Positions 1 to 9,043 of a stretch of DNA of 22,023 nt are shown piece after piece (position 1 is the first letter of the stretch; every line of letters starts with the position of its first letter). The DNA lies in the IMG/VR virus record IMGVR_UViG_3300022220_000026, positions 1 to 22,023 of that record; one strand, 5' to 3'. Source of the DNA: a virus. The notes beneath the pieces are model-generated. The model searched no databases, had not been told where the DNA came from, and saw nothing but the letters and a program-made list of their open reading frames with translations. Made by a program: the position numbers and the translations under genes.

Positions 1-1623
1 AGTTGTGTTGTCATAGTGAGAACCTAGATTGTAATCGACATCCTCGTATATGATTGTCGTATGGGTAGTATTGGGAATTGACTGCCCATTATTTGAGGTT
101 GCCCTGAACTTTACATTCTCATACTGCACATCAGAAGCTGTGGGTGTGTGAGCGTTGGCTAGAGCAGATGACTTGTAGGTAAACTCAAAATCAATCTCAT
201 CACCAGACACGAACGATATTCCACTAGTCGGGGTTTGTTCTTGCAATCCTTCAAGCGTACTATTGTCTTGAAACTGTCTGAATTTTACAGCCGATGCAGA
301 GCTATAATTAATGCGGCCTACATTGTTCTGGGCACCCCCAGAAGAGTCAAAGTTGTTGTAGCTACCAAAGATGGTGTTATTAGCCCTTAAATAACTAGGG
401 GCTGTATCTACCGGTAAGTGACCAGGTACAGTTAATGTCAACCCTGAGCCAGAAGGAGTACCAGTACATACTACTCTACCCTTAACAGTAACCCTTTGAC
501 CAAGGATAGTGTAATTAGCGTCTACTGTCACATTTGTCCATGACGGTGTAGAAGAGTAAGACGTTTCCTTACCAACAACACCAGCAACTGTCTGCGAAAC
601 AGGCTCAATAGTAACACTGGAAAGACCGATATTAGTAGGACTAGCCGTCTCAGCCTTAAGGTGAAACTCATAGTCGCCTTCAGCAGTAAGCGGAACATCA
701 AGATAATAAACACCAGTACCAGTGATAGTATCCTCATCACCAACATATACACTGTTATCAACATCATAAACCTGAATGGAATACTCGCCGTTGATAGTTG
801 TAGAGATATCTTTTACAGCGACCCTTGCAGAGCCAAACCTACCACCATCAGCATCATCGATGCCTGTTGCTATGATAGCAAACTTGACGGCGTCACCTAC
901 AGTCAAGCCAGATCCTGATATTTTAAATGCCGAGCTAAGTGATTCCTCAGGTAGCTCAGAGGCGGTAGTCGTTTGGGCTATAGTCCAGCTTCCACTTGTA
1001 GCCGTATTGGTCACGCCTGTAGTCGCATCATCCGCCGCGCTTGGGTTTAGTATGTAGTTTTTGCCACCCACTCCACTGCCACCAGCAGCCGAGCCTGCGG
1101 CGTTTGTAAAACGCCAACGGCTAGTTAGGGAGTCATAAACAAAATGGACTGTGTTGCCATCTTCAAGGGTGAACGTGGCAGCACCTGGAAGGGTTAGCCT
1201 GTTTGCGGCTGTAGCACCAGCCGACTCGTTTAGTAGCAAAATATCGCTACCTGTTGCATTAGATAAATAACATATATTTGTTTGACCAGGATCGAGAGAT
1301 CTAACTGTGGCAAGTGATGCATTGGTCAGCTTTACAAGGTTGTTATATGTCGGGTCTATATCCTGGTCAGATCCGGTACTAGTAGAATCTTCTAGCGCAT
1401 TAATTCCGTTTTGATTATAAACCCAAGCTGTACCGTTGTGCTGCCTTAGCAATAGCTCAGTAGAGTTGAAGTAGGCGTCACCCTGGCTGCCTGCTCCATA
1501 CACAGCCTCATAGGCCGCATCATTTGCGAAAACTTCCCAGCCTGCCACGCTAACATTCACTGACGTTGGTGCGGTTATCGGCTCGCCATCACTAGAATTA
1601 ATTTGTCTTATATAACCTGACAT
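1..1623 (-). CDS. Tail fibre / receptor-binding protein, partial (3' end beyond left edge)
   Basis: An open frame of 541 codons with no stop runs from ATG at 1623 off the left edge, so the C-terminus is missing. The start has a good ribosome site (AGGTGA, 4 bases before ATG) and lies 4 bases after the stop of the 149-aa gene. Visible architecture: residues 1-75 form an N-terminal module with a DAAYEAVYGAGSQGDAYF segment; residues about 90-175 form a beta-rich module ending LVYD-like (HFVYDSLTSRWRF); a glycine-rich linker follows; residues about 188-345 begin GKNYILNPSA and look like a carbohydrate-binding-module-like jelly roll; from about 350 there is a further beta domain typical of fibre tips. 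This stacking of small beta domains and the position after the tail-tip genes fit a fibre contacting the host surface. The role is inferred from architecture and order; the receptor is unknown. Confidence 0.8.
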   Translation of the reverse strand, partial: MSGYIRQINSSDGEPITAPTSVNVSVAGWEVFANDAAYEAVYGAGSQGDAYFNSTELLLRQHNGTAWVYNQNGINALEDSTSTGSDQDIDPTYNNLVKLTNASLATVRSLDPGQTNICYLSNATGSDILLLNESAGATAANRLTLPGAATFTLEDGNTVHFVYDSLTSRWRFTNAAGSAAGGSGVGGKNYILNPSAADDATTGVTNTATSGSWTIAQTTTASELPEESLSSAFKISGSGLTVGDAVKFAIIATGIDDADGGRFGSARVAVKDISTTINGEYSIQVYDVDNSVYVGDEDTITGTGVYYLDVPLTAEGDYEFHLKAETASPTNIGLSSVTIEPVSQTVAGVVGKETSYSSTPSWTNVTVDANYTILGQRVTVKGRVVCTGTPSGSGLTLTVPGHLPVDTAPSYLRANNTIFGSYNNFDSSGGAQNNVGRINYSSASAVKFRQFQDNSTLEGLQEQTPTSGISFVSGDEIDFEFTYKSSALANAHTPTASDVQYENVKFRATSNNGQSIPNTTHTTIIYEDVDYNLGSHYDNTT

Positions 1624-1627
1624 ATAA

Positions 1628-2077
1628 TCACCTATTGTTGAATAGTGTTAAGTAAGAACCCTTGTTTGCTAGAACCTCGAAGCTACTCCCTGCGCTATCT
1701 AGATAGTTCAGGATAGCACCTATTTCGGTTGAACCTCTAGTATATGACCCCGTACCCAGAAAAACTTGGATAGTTTCTCCAGAGGTCAGTGTCTCTTTGT
1801 TGAAGTCAAACCTAACATTGCCAATCCAAGACTGGCTGCCAGATATAACGCTAGCAACAGTCACATTGCTAGACTGTACCGGCGTTCCGGTAAAGGTAGA
1901 ACGGACGACCCTTAAATATATTGTTTCAATTACAAAGCTAGGAACGCCATTGAATAGCATTACTAGATATAGATTAGACAGCTCGCCGTCAGCATCTACG
2001 GTGTAGGTGCCTACTTCAACCTCTCCCGTTTCGACAACAATCTCATACATATAATCAGGGAATTTTTTCAAACTCAT
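1628..2077 (-). CDS. Tail-tip protein of unknown function (149 aa)
   Basis: ATG at 2077 lies inside the end of the 692-aa gene (23-base overlap), and the stop is 4 bases before the fibre start, so it is part of the same operon. The protein is rich in beta-prone Thr/Val/Ser stretches, has no cysteine, signal peptide or membrane segment, and ends NYLDSAGSSFEVLANKGSYL. I do not recognise a family. Its place between the hub candidate and the fibre suggests a small structural or fibre-connector protein at the tail tip. It could also be an assembly factor. Confidence 0.7.
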   Translation of the reverse strand: MSLKKFPDYMYEIVVETGEVEVGTYTVDADGELSNLYLVMLFNGVPSFVIETIYLRVVRSTFTGTPVQSSNVTVASVISGSQSWIGNVRFDFNKETLTSGETIQVFLGTGSYTRGSTEIGAILNYLDSAGSSFEVLANKGSYLTLFNNR

Positions 2078-4133
2078 AGCCTGTTAATCCTATCTTTTCG
2101 ACTGACCTAGTTCGGGCTACTATAAGCAACCTAATAACGTCATCAGCATTTAATACTCGGCCGCCTACATTTTCTATCTGTACTATGTCACCAATGTCTA
2201 TATCGAAGAACTCATCTGCCATGACTGTGAACTTATAAGTAACCATGGGAGTGTTGTATGTCTCAGACTTGTAGTCAATAACTACGCTAGAATCTGTTAG
2301 GTAGTGCGTGAGGGTCTTTATCTTCTCCTCAGCATTAAATGCCCTAGAGAAGGAGGACGTTGTTGACGAGTTGTTGCCGTCAATGAAGGACACGCCTTCA
2401 CCCTTTGCATAGGGGTGATCCATTCTTATAGTATTTGCAGTGTCTCCATAACTAATGGATGGTGCTAGATCTGGCTCTAAAATATCATTAGCAGATAGTG
2501 TCCAATCAGTGCCAGCCATAGTGCTGTCCACTATCTTGTACTTATAACTATCGCTATCGGTGTTGTAGTAGAGTATGCCATTGCATGACGTGGATATGTT
2601 CTCTACAACTTCGTGAACGCTTTGGATCTTGTTGTCATTATTCACAGTGTATAGGACATCGGTGTCAGCATCTGTTTGCGCCTGCGAGAAGCTTGAAGTA
2701 TCTACAGTAGAGCCTGTTGACTCGATGTATTTTTTTAGAAAATCCGACTGCCCTATGTTCTGTGATTGTAGAACAAAATAATGATCCCACTCATCATAGC
2801 CGTCATTATTAAAAACGGTTTGATCGTTTACGCGGTAGGTGAAATATAATAGGTATTGGCCTGAGTCCGTCGCCTCAAATGTCCATTGGTGAAGCGCGTT
2901 TGAAGACGTGGTAGGATCGAAGGAGAAGCTTGCACCTGATAGTGATTCTAATCGTTCAGTGTAGGCAGCACCTGCTGCTGCTGTACTCTCCCTAGGCGGC
3001 TCCCTTCTGAACATTTGAGCTGGGAACATTGCAGCCGAAACGAGACCGGCCGTGTCAACCCATACATTGTTATTTTCATAGTCGATATGAAAAATTAGTA
3101 CGTTACTAGTGCTTGTTCCGCCTGTCGAAAAACGCCACGCAACACCCTCAACAAAATATCCAATATAGTCTTTAGATACAGAGTAGATATAGGCTGTTCT
3201 TCCAAAGAAGGTTGTTGAACTTTGGTATGATACTGATACTGATTGCGAGGACGTCCTAGACCAAGGGTTATCAGATATCCCTAGCAGAAATTTATAACTT
3301 CCAAGGTAGACGGCCTTCCTAACAACGCTATCAGGAGGCAACCTAAATCTTTGCGACCCAACGTAGCCGCTGTTAGGTTCCCTAGAATAAAGATATTGAT
3401 ACCTCCCTCTAGGCATAACCTGACTTGTTGGCCCGTAGCAAACTGGTATGGGCTTGCCTTCTAGTTCATCAGGAAGGTTAGTTATATGTGATCTAGTGTA
3501 TTGATAATATTTTTCTGCGTTATTTAAGGTAGCAGCCGCTTCAAGTAGTTTCGTAGATGACTTGATGGATATGGTTACTTTTTTGCCAGACCTGGCAGCC
3601 GTTATATAACCAAAAGCAAGCTGCTTGTAGGCAGCTCCAATCTGACCATATATAGTAGCCGTTTTGTTTTTATAATTATCATACTTGGTCAAGTATTGGT
3701 TCAAGGCATAGTCATTATTGTCTAGTGAGATAGTTGTAGATGACGTTGAGAGAACCCCATTCAACATATTACTTGCCGACTCTAGCACTGAGGGGTGAGC
3801 AGTTAGCCTTGGATCCCACTTTACGACATCGCCTGAAGGTGTCACGGGGTCATCTTGAACGTATTCCACTGCAGACGTGCAAAACCTAATCGGATAATCG
3901 ATAAAAATATTTTCATTAGGCGCGCTAGTTGTAGTGAAGGTCAGGGTTTTTGTAGATTCTACCCATGTGAAGGCACCTAAGTCTGTGACGCTTTGAGCGC
4001 CTCTATCCTGATAAACCTTCTCTGGCTTCACAGTCACCCATTGAGTCGTATATTGATTAGAGCCTATCGAAACTATCTCGGCGTCAGGCGTAAAGCGTCT
4101 AGGCAATAGCTTTATAAAGGATTGGCGTTTCAA
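2055..4133 (-). CDS. Tail hub / tail-tip structural protein candidate (692 aa)
   Basis: The frame starts with TTG at 4133, preceded by AGGAGG at normal spacing and overlapping the TGA of the upstream gene (TTGA). No ATG occurs in frame before about residue 123, so TTG is the supported start. Residues 1-75 look like a beta domain (FTPDAEIVSIGSNQYTTQW). Residues about 110-240 contain a second module ending GKPIPVCYGPT. The C-terminal third (about 530-690) has hub-like beta segments with KIVDSTMAGTDWTLSANDI and DIDIGDIVQIENVGG. Its position two genes after the tape measure, just before fibre genes, is where siphoviruses carry the hub or tail-associated protein. The call rests mainly on gene order and size; I saw no lysozyme or peptidase motif. 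Confidence 0.65.
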   Translation of the reverse strand: MKRQSFIKLLPRRFTPDAEIVSIGSNQYTTQWVTVKPEKVYQDRGAQSVTDLGAFTWVESTKTLTFTTTSAPNENIFIDYPIRFCTSAVEYVQDDPVTPSGDVVKWDPRLTAHPSVLESASNMLNGVLSTSSTTISLDNNDYALNQYLTKYDNYKNKTATIYGQIGAAYKQLAFGYITAARSGKKVTISIKSSTKLLEAAATLNNAEKYYQYTRSHITNLPDELEGKPIPVCYGPTSQVMPRGRYQYLYSREPNSGYVGSQRFRLPPDSVVRKAVYLGSYKFLLGISDNPWSRTSSQSVSVSYQSSTTFFGRTAYIYSVSKDYIGYFVEGVAWRFSTGGTSTSNVLIFHIDYENNNVWVDTAGLVSAAMFPAQMFRREPPRESTAAAGAAYTERLESLSGASFSFDPTTSSNALHQWTFEATDSGQYLLYFTYRVNDQTVFNNDGYDEWDHYFVLQSQNIGQSDFLKKYIESTGSTVDTSSFSQAQTDADTDVLYTVNNDNKIQSVHEVVENISTSCNGILYYNTDSDSYKYKIVDSTMAGTDWTLSANDILEPDLAPSISYGDTANTIRMDHPYAKGEGVSFIDGNNSSTTSSFSRAFNAEEKIKTLTHYLTDSSVVIDYKSETYNTPMVTYKFTVMADEFFDIDIGDIVQIENVGGRVLNADDVIRLLIVARTRSVEKIGLTGYEFEKIP

Positions 4134-4915
4134 ACGACCTCCTCAATGGAAAACTTCATTGTGAACCTTGTTTTAGAAACGTGCTTTATTCCTAGAGACT
4201 TTGAAAATCTTGCAAGCCTAGTCAGCTCATCGAAGTTAGACGTTATGTAGTTCCCAGGGTCGATAGCTATCGGCATCCAATTAGATATGCCGTTCCTGTT
4301 GTACAGGTTTTGTATCACCTGCCTATCATCTTCATCGATTAGGGCATAGGAGAAGCCGCTCAAGGAGTCGTACTTAGTGCGCTCACTAAAATACGGCGTC
4401 CCGTCTAGCGACTTACTTACTTTTGTCGAGTCGTTTTGTGTCCATGAGAAGCCAGGAGCTACGTTCCTAATTGTTGTAGTGGTGTAGTCACCCAGGAAAA
4501 TATCAGCAAAGCTTATGACGCCGTCAGGATTAGTGGGGTCATCTATGTAGATGCTCACATATCTATAATTTATGTCTGTGAAATAAACAAGCCTGTCATC
4601 ACTTGTCATTGTCAGTGTGACATCTACTTCAGGGCTAGCCCAGTCTGCAAGATTATCAGCCTGAAACTTTATAGTAGCTTCCTTAGTGATGCCTAAAGCA
4701 CTGCCAAGTGGAGCAAACAAAGTAAAGGCTCTAATGCTATCAGGAAAGCCCAGGTCAATAGTGATCCTAGTGCTGGTAGTTGATGTCTTGAATAGCTCAG
4801 ATCTAATATCAGATATAGCATTTGTTAAGGGGTAGCTTGCGTCTTCATTGGTTACTGTATAGTTACCATCTATTTTAAGGTTGTCCATAAAACGGACATT
4901 GCAATCTTGACTCAT
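4130..4915 (-). CDS. Distal-tail-like protein (261 aa)
   Basis: ATG at 4915 overlaps the tape measure stop (TGATG), showing tight coupling. The N-terminal 150 residues resemble a galactose-binding/discoidin-like beta sandwich: the segment TRITIDLGFPDSIRAFTLFA followed by ITKEATIKFQADN is typical of that fold. The C-terminal part (about 155-261) has a different composition with a SGFSYALIDEDDRQVIQNL segment. The gene directly after the tape measure in siphoviruses usually encodes the distal tail protein that joins tube and tip, and I infer that role here. The domain reading is from sequence pattern only; a general tail structural protein is the fallback call. Confidence 0.65.
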   Translation of the reverse strand: MSQDCNVRFMDNLKIDGNYTVTNEDASYPLTNAISDIRSELFKTSTTSTRITIDLGFPDSIRAFTLFAPLGSALGITKEATIKFQADNLADWASPEVDVTLTMTSDDRLVYFTDINYRYVSIYIDDPTNPDGVISFADIFLGDYTTTTIRNVAPGFSWTQNDSTKVSKSLDGTPYFSERTKYDSLSGFSYALIDEDDRQVIQNLYNRNGISNWMPIAIDPGNYITSNFDELTRLARFSKSLGIKHVSKTRFTMKFSIEEVV

Positions 4916-6954
4916 CAGGCAATCCTTGCATTATCTTGGTTCAATTCTAATATTCTACTAGCCAGAACCTCGCCGTCAATTGTTAGCTCAACACTCAGAG
5001 GCTCAGATTGTGCAGCTTCATCGGATGCGCTGATTTTAATTGCTAGAAGCGATTCTATCGACTGTTGAATTGAGCCAAGGATTGAAACGACTTCGCCGTC
5101 ACTCATCTTTAGATCTTTAAAGCTCCGCTCAGGTACTACAACTTCACCAGGAGTCAGCAAAGCGGGAACAGAATCGAGCCCTGGAATACCACCCTGGACT
5201 AGACCACCATCTGCAAAGCCGGTAATTTTCGTAGATCTAATTTGATTCACTCTAGCAGTACCAGCAACAACGGCGGCGGCGGCAGCGGCTGCACCTAACG
5301 CTGGACCAGCAATAGGGATCCCAGCCAGTGACTTATAAGCCTCAATTGCAGTGGTGGGAATAGCTACCAAGGCCTGGGCTATCGACGCTGCCTTACCAAT
5401 TTCAAATGCCTGCTTATTGCCTGAACTCTGAAGGGATGATATAGCCGATAGGCCAACATTTACCGCCTGTGCCCTTTGCTTCCAGGTACTATTTTCAAAC
5501 TTAAGCCGCGCATCTGCATTAATTTTACTTAAGCTTAGCTCGTCTTTTCTAGCCTTTTCGGCAACAGCCTTCTCTTGTTCAGCTTGGCGTGCCTTTAATT
5601 CAACCATCATGTCAGCTTGAGTTTGAGCCTGCAGAAGCGCAGCCTCGTCAAATAAACCCTTGGATTCTAGTAGGGCTATATTTTTCTCAGCTTCTTTTTG
5701 TAGAATTATATCCCGTTGGCTATCAAGCTGTTCAAGGACTAGCTGGTTTTCAGTCGCAGCCGTTGCCTTTGTATTGGCTAGCTTTTGAGCGTTGAGTACT
5801 TGCAGCTCGTCATTGATCTTAGCCTGCTGGACTGCTGCTGCGTTAGCCTCTGGCTCTTCCTCGGCCTTCTCAGCCTTTGCTTCCGACTCGGACGGCGCTT
5901 GGCTAGCAGTAGAGACATCTACTATAGACTTCTCTAACTTCTCTATCTCTTCTCTTAGCTCGCGCGCTCGTTTTTCTGGGTCTTTGATACCCTCAGAAAC
6001 GCCTACAAATTCCAGCATGCTTTGAGTTATAGATTTGGTTCCGCTCTCGACTTCCTCTAGTTCTGATTTGAGGTCACCTAACTCGCCGGTCATCTTTCTA
6101 AGTTGTTCTGGCTTAGTTTCATTAAACCAGGCGCGTATTGCTTGAACGCCTGTGGTCAGAGCTACTGTGACATCAGTAGCGGCTGGTAGCAAAACCTTGC
6201 CTAGGTCAGCAGCTAGCAAGTCAATATTATCTTTTAGTGTTGAAGTGGCACCACTGAAAGTCTTAGATAGCCGCTCCATACCACCTGCAAACTGCCCTGA
6301 CCCTGTAGTCATGGTAGCGAATGCCTTTGCTACCTCTTCGCTAGATATCTTGCCAGCGCTAATCAAACCTTTTATAGACGACTCAGCAACGCCTAGACTT
6401 TTAGCTAGTACCGGACCGAGGTTTACCGTTCTTTCAGCTAACTGATTGAACCTTTCACCCGTCAATTTTCCGGCTACTTGTATCTGTCCGAATATCTGTG
6501 ATAGCTCGCCAATGTTCTGGCCTGTAGCCGCTGCGACTTCACCTAATTGCTTTAGTTGTACAAAGGACTGCTCGGTATTGGATCCAAAGGCAAGAAGCGT
6601 TTTATTTGCCTTGGCTAGCTCATCAACTTGGAAAGGTGTTTGACCTGAAAATTCAGCAATCCGCTCCACCTGCTCGGCGGCAGCGGCGGCGCTTCCAGTA
6701 AATGCTATAAATTGGGTTTCTAGGTCTTGGAATTTTGAGGCTTGATTGATTGCGGCGACTGCAGCCGCGCCTATAGCAGTAACTGCTACGGCTGCCCCTG
6801 CTGCAGCACTGGAAATTAAGGATAAGCCTGCGCTGGTTTTTTTGCCAGCCTTCTGGGCTTCTGCTCCTAGCCCCTTAAATTCTTTTTCTAGTTTCTGTAG
6901 TTCTTGAGTAGCTTTCTTTGTTGCTATAGCAATCGCTATATTAATGTCAGCCAT
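4915..6954 (-). CDS. Tail tape measure protein (679 aa)
   Basis: ATG at 6954 is preceded by AAGGGG (start of the gene is 4 bases after the stop of the -1 chaperone frame). The protein is long, Ala/Gln/Lys rich and mostly helical. Residues about 75-260 match the phage tape measure N-terminal domain pattern (FIAFTGSAAAAAEQVERIAE, then SGQTPFQVDELAKA and FNQLAERTVNLGP). Hydrophobic Ala-rich segments lie at about 45-72 and 540-570; coiled-coil-prone helices fill 275-490. Near the C-terminus FADGGLVQGGIPGLDSVPAL followed by LTPGEVVVPERS is a widespread tape measure signature. It fixes tail length and is threaded through the tube; hydrophobic segments may insert in the host membrane. At 679 aa it predicts a tail near 100 nm. 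No lytic domain is seen. Confidence 0.95.
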   Translation of the reverse strand: MADINIAIAIATKKATQELQKLEKEFKGLGAEAQKAGKKTSAGLSLISSAAAGAAVAVTAIGAAAVAAINQASKFQDLETQFIAFTGSAAAAAEQVERIAEFSGQTPFQVDELAKANKTLLAFGSNTEQSFVQLKQLGEVAAATGQNIGELSQIFGQIQVAGKLTGERFNQLAERTVNLGPVLAKSLGVAESSIKGLISAGKISSEEVAKAFATMTTGSGQFAGGMERLSKTFSGATSTLKDNIDLLAADLGKVLLPAATDVTVALTTGVQAIRAWFNETKPEQLRKMTGELGDLKSELEEVESGTKSITQSMLEFVGVSEGIKDPEKRARELREEIEKLEKSIVDVSTASQAPSESEAKAEKAEEEPEANAAAVQQAKINDELQVLNAQKLANTKATAATENQLVLEQLDSQRDIILQKEAEKNIALLESKGLFDEAALLQAQTQADMMVELKARQAEQEKAVAEKARKDELSLSKINADARLKFENSTWKQRAQAVNVGLSAISSLQSSGNKQAFEIGKAASIAQALVAIPTTAIEAYKSLAGIPIAGPALGAAAAAAAVVAGTARVNQIRSTKITGFADGGLVQGGIPGLDSVPALLTPGEVVVPERSFKDLKMSDGEVVSILGSIQQSIESLLAIKISASDEAAQSEPLSVELTIDGEVLASRILELNQDNARIA

Positions 6955-6958
6955 CTTG

Positions 6959-7467
6959 TTACCCCTTGCTCTTTGTCATAACCTCATTATAGGCCGCTTT
7001 GATTATATAGATTCTGTCAAAATCCATATGCGAAAAATCCTTAACATTGAGGCTAAGGCTAAGAGAAGACGCTTTTGTTACTAAGTTATGAAGCCTCAAA
7101 CCCCGTAAGGCTACGGCTGCATTATCAGCACCTGTTATGCCATCAAGGGGTGGGAACCCGATCCCTATATTAGAACCGACTTCCCTTAAGATTTTTTTTC
7201 AATGTCGTCCACTTCATTGCTAAGCAAAGACAAGGCAAGAGACGACAAGTCATCAGCCATTGATCTATCAGCTAAGCAATCTTCCCAGCTTTCCTTGCCT
7301 TTTATCGATTCTATAAAAGGAGCAGTATGTTCTAACGCTCGCGCTAGTCTATAGAATCCTGATTTATCGCTACCCCACCCGCAAGCGTCCTGCAGGTCGA
7401 ATAGTTCGATGACATTAGGAAGTCTATACTTGATAACTGTTCCGTTTTTACATTCAATACTAGGCAT
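6959..7467 (-). CDS. Tail assembly chaperone, -1 frameshift fusion (gpG-T type, 169 aa)
   Basis: The short frame (7467-7186) ends GAA AAA AAA TCT TAA, with eight A in a row at 7192-7199. A slip of -1 on AAA AAA continues into an open frame from about 7192 to TAA at 6961-6959, adding 77 residues (ILREVGSNIGIGF at the start, YIIKAAYNEVMTKSKG at the end) to the first 92. The extension has no start codon with a ribosome site of its own near its beginning, and its stop is 4 bases before the tape measure ATG. This is the place and layout of the conserved G/G-T programmed frameshift, whose long product links the chaperone coat on the tape measure to tube subunits. The slip is inferred, not shown. 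Confidence 0.8.
7186..7467 (-). CDS. Tail assembly chaperone, short form (gpG type, 93 aa)
   Basis: ATG at 7467 follows AAGAGA at suitable distance. The 93-aa product (MPSIECKNGTVIKYRLPNVI at the start) is acidic and helical with a PNVIELFDLQDACGWG segment, then a helical C-terminal half ending VDDIEKKS. Size, composition and the position between tube and tape measure genes are those of siphovirus tail assembly chaperones, which coat the tape measure before tube growth and are absent from finished virions. Most ribosomes should stop here and make this form; a minority would shift to give the 169-aa fusion. Confidence 0.85.
   Translation of the reverse strand: MPSIECKNGTVIKYRLPNVIELFDLQDACGWGSDKSGFYRLARALEHTAPFIESIKGKESWEDCLADRSMADDLSSLALSLLSNEVDDIEKKS
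7192..7199 (-). other. Slippery sequence for -1 programmed frameshift
   Basis: The minus strand reads G AAA AAA AAT CTT AAG: eight consecutive A containing the A AAA AAA heptamer in the chaperone frame, two codons before the TAA. Downstream, TTAAGGG (7189-7183) can pair with CCCTTGA (7149-7143) with one G-U pair, and GGGA/TCCC within it could form an inner hairpin, a possible stimulator. Confidence 0.75.
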
Positions 7468-7476
7468 AAAAGTCTC

Positions 7477-9033
7477 TTAAAGTTGTGTTATATAAACATC
7501 TTGAAGGCCCGCAGTCCCTACGACTGCAGTCCCTGCAAATTCTTCAACTATATAGCCGTCACTGTCAATAATATTCTTAGTCGTGATTGACACTTCAGGG
7601 CAGTAGTTGCACTGAACCGTTCCTGCCACCCAATTGCCGCCGAGTTTTGTACCAGTGACAAAGGCTAGCGATACAGTTTCATTCTTAAGCATCTTATAGG
7701 TTCGGTCTGAGTCGTGCTTTTTAAACTTTAAAGTTCCCGCGACTGACACTTCTCTAGAAAGAATAGCCGACTCGTCAACGCCACTAGCTGCGCACCAATT
7801 AGCCACGTCTGTTTTTGGGGTGCCTATAGTTATGTTGAACGCTTGACCACCAAAGCAGATGTAGTCATCAAAATCACCCAGTATCAACATATTATCTTTT
7901 ACTACAGACGGCTCGCTAGCATCATAGGTAGGCGTGACTGCAGGCGCGTAGGTTAGAGCGTTGTCAGAGGTGTATGTCAAGGCCGCTGTATCATCGGCGG
8001 CGACAAGGAAGCCGATGGTAGTCCCTACTGAATTGGCGGTGTTTGCTCCTGTATTCCAAAGAAGACTTAAAACCGAGCCGTCTGAAACAATAGTGAACTT
8101 TCCAGTAGAGCTATCAAATGTACATGTAATAGCATCGGCTGCGCTTGGAGCAGAAGCCGCTGTCATTTTAGATGCAATGGCATCAGCTAGATGTATCGGT
8201 GTTTGATACGGACCCTCTACTAAAGTGGCTGCCACTGTGCCTGAGCTATCTGTGAAGTCGATGTATTTGTTGTTTGCATCGATAGTGATTAGGTTTTCAC
8301 CAAAATTAATACCACCAATTTCAAAGGTGACTGTGGCTAGCTCATTAGCAGGAAAATCCATGGCAATAGAACTTGTTCGACATCCTGCGTGAGTCAAGTG
8401 GTAGGCACTAGCTGAACTAGAGGACTGAAATTCGTGAGCTGAAAACGTAGGCTGGCTATCGTCAGCAGTGTCCCAAAATACAGCCTTGCCTAGGCCAACG
8501 CCAGATGCTGGAGCAGCACCGAGATTGAAACCTAGCGTTACCTCATCGGGTGAAGCCGAAGAGTCAATAGCATAAATAGGCCTAACAGCGTAGCCGTTCA
8601 CGCCGTCCTTAATCAGAACCGCTTGGCCTACTTTTAGTTCTCCGGCCAAGATGTCGCCGTCAGCAACCTTAAGATTAGCCCTAGCAGAAGCAGTGCCCGC
8701 AGTAGATCCTGCTACAGTAGAAACCTCGGTAGCGTGAACCTCTTGACCGCCTAGAGCAGCCTCGTACAGAATAGCGTCTTCGGGTGCTACACCTTCCGTT
8801 CCGCTTGTCTTGATGTATCTACTAATGGACCCTGTAGGCGCTTCTTTTGTCACAAAAGACTTACTTGCGCCGATTGAATTTCTGAGCTCATCAGAGCTAG
8901 TCGTCTCAACCGCACCTACTAGGGCTGACCCTTCTCGGACAACACTGAAACTAGCAGCGGTAGGATCTACGATAACGCCTTCTGTTGTTTCTTTGATGAA
9001 TGCCATCACTTTAGATTTTGAGCTAAACGCCAT
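7477..9033 (-). CDS. Major tail tube protein with inserted domain (518 aa)
   Basis: ATG at 9033 follows AAGGGG. The N-terminus (MAFSSKSKVMAFIKETTEGV, then SKSFVTKEAPTGSISRYIKT and EDAILYEAALGG) has the pattern of phage tube-2 type tail tube proteins, in which a beta barrel forms hexameric rings around the tape measure. The family core reappears at about 197-246 (DFPANELATVTFEIGGINFG) and 375-518 (DYICFGGQAFNITIGT, then a C-terminal YIVEEFAGTAVVG). Between them, residues about 247-362 look like a separate inserted module (NNKYIDFTDSSGTVAATL, then TFDSSTGKFTIVSDG and SVGTTIGFL). At 518 aa it is much longer than a minimal tube subunit; the insert probably projects from the tube surface. Tube identity is also supported by the chaperone and tape measure genes that follow. 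Confidence 0.85.
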   Translation of the reverse strand: MAFSSKSKVMAFIKETTEGVIVDPTAASFSVVREGSALVGAVETTSSDELRNSIGASKSFVTKEAPTGSISRYIKTSGTEGVAPEDAILYEAALGGQEVHATEVSTVAGSTAGTASARANLKVADGDILAGELKVGQAVLIKDGVNGYAVRPIYAIDSSASPDEVTLGFNLGAAPASGVGLGKAVFWDTADDSQPTFSAHEFQSSSSASAYHLTHAGCRTSSIAMDFPANELATVTFEIGGINFGENLITIDANNKYIDFTDSSGTVAATLVEGPYQTPIHLADAIASKMTAASAPSAADAITCTFDSSTGKFTIVSDGSVLSLLWNTGANTANSVGTTIGFLVAADDTAALTYTSDNALTYAPAVTPTYDASEPSVVKDNMLILGDFDDYICFGGQAFNITIGTPKTDVANWCAASGVDESAILSREVSVAGTLKFKKHDSDRTYKMLKNETVSLAFVTGTKLGGNWVAGTVQCNYCPEVSITTKNIIDSDGYIVEEFAGTAVVGTAGLQDVYITQL

Positions 9034-9043
9034 GATAAACCCC

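Noticed and set aside
528-1057. Frames of 79-93 aa on both strands near the left edge
   Set aside because: They lie within the open fibre frame that spans 1623 to 1, which has coherent fibre-like sequence.
5589-6643. Several plus-strand frames of 65-97 aa
   Set aside because: All are antisense to the tape measure gene and reflect its Ala/Glu-rich codons.
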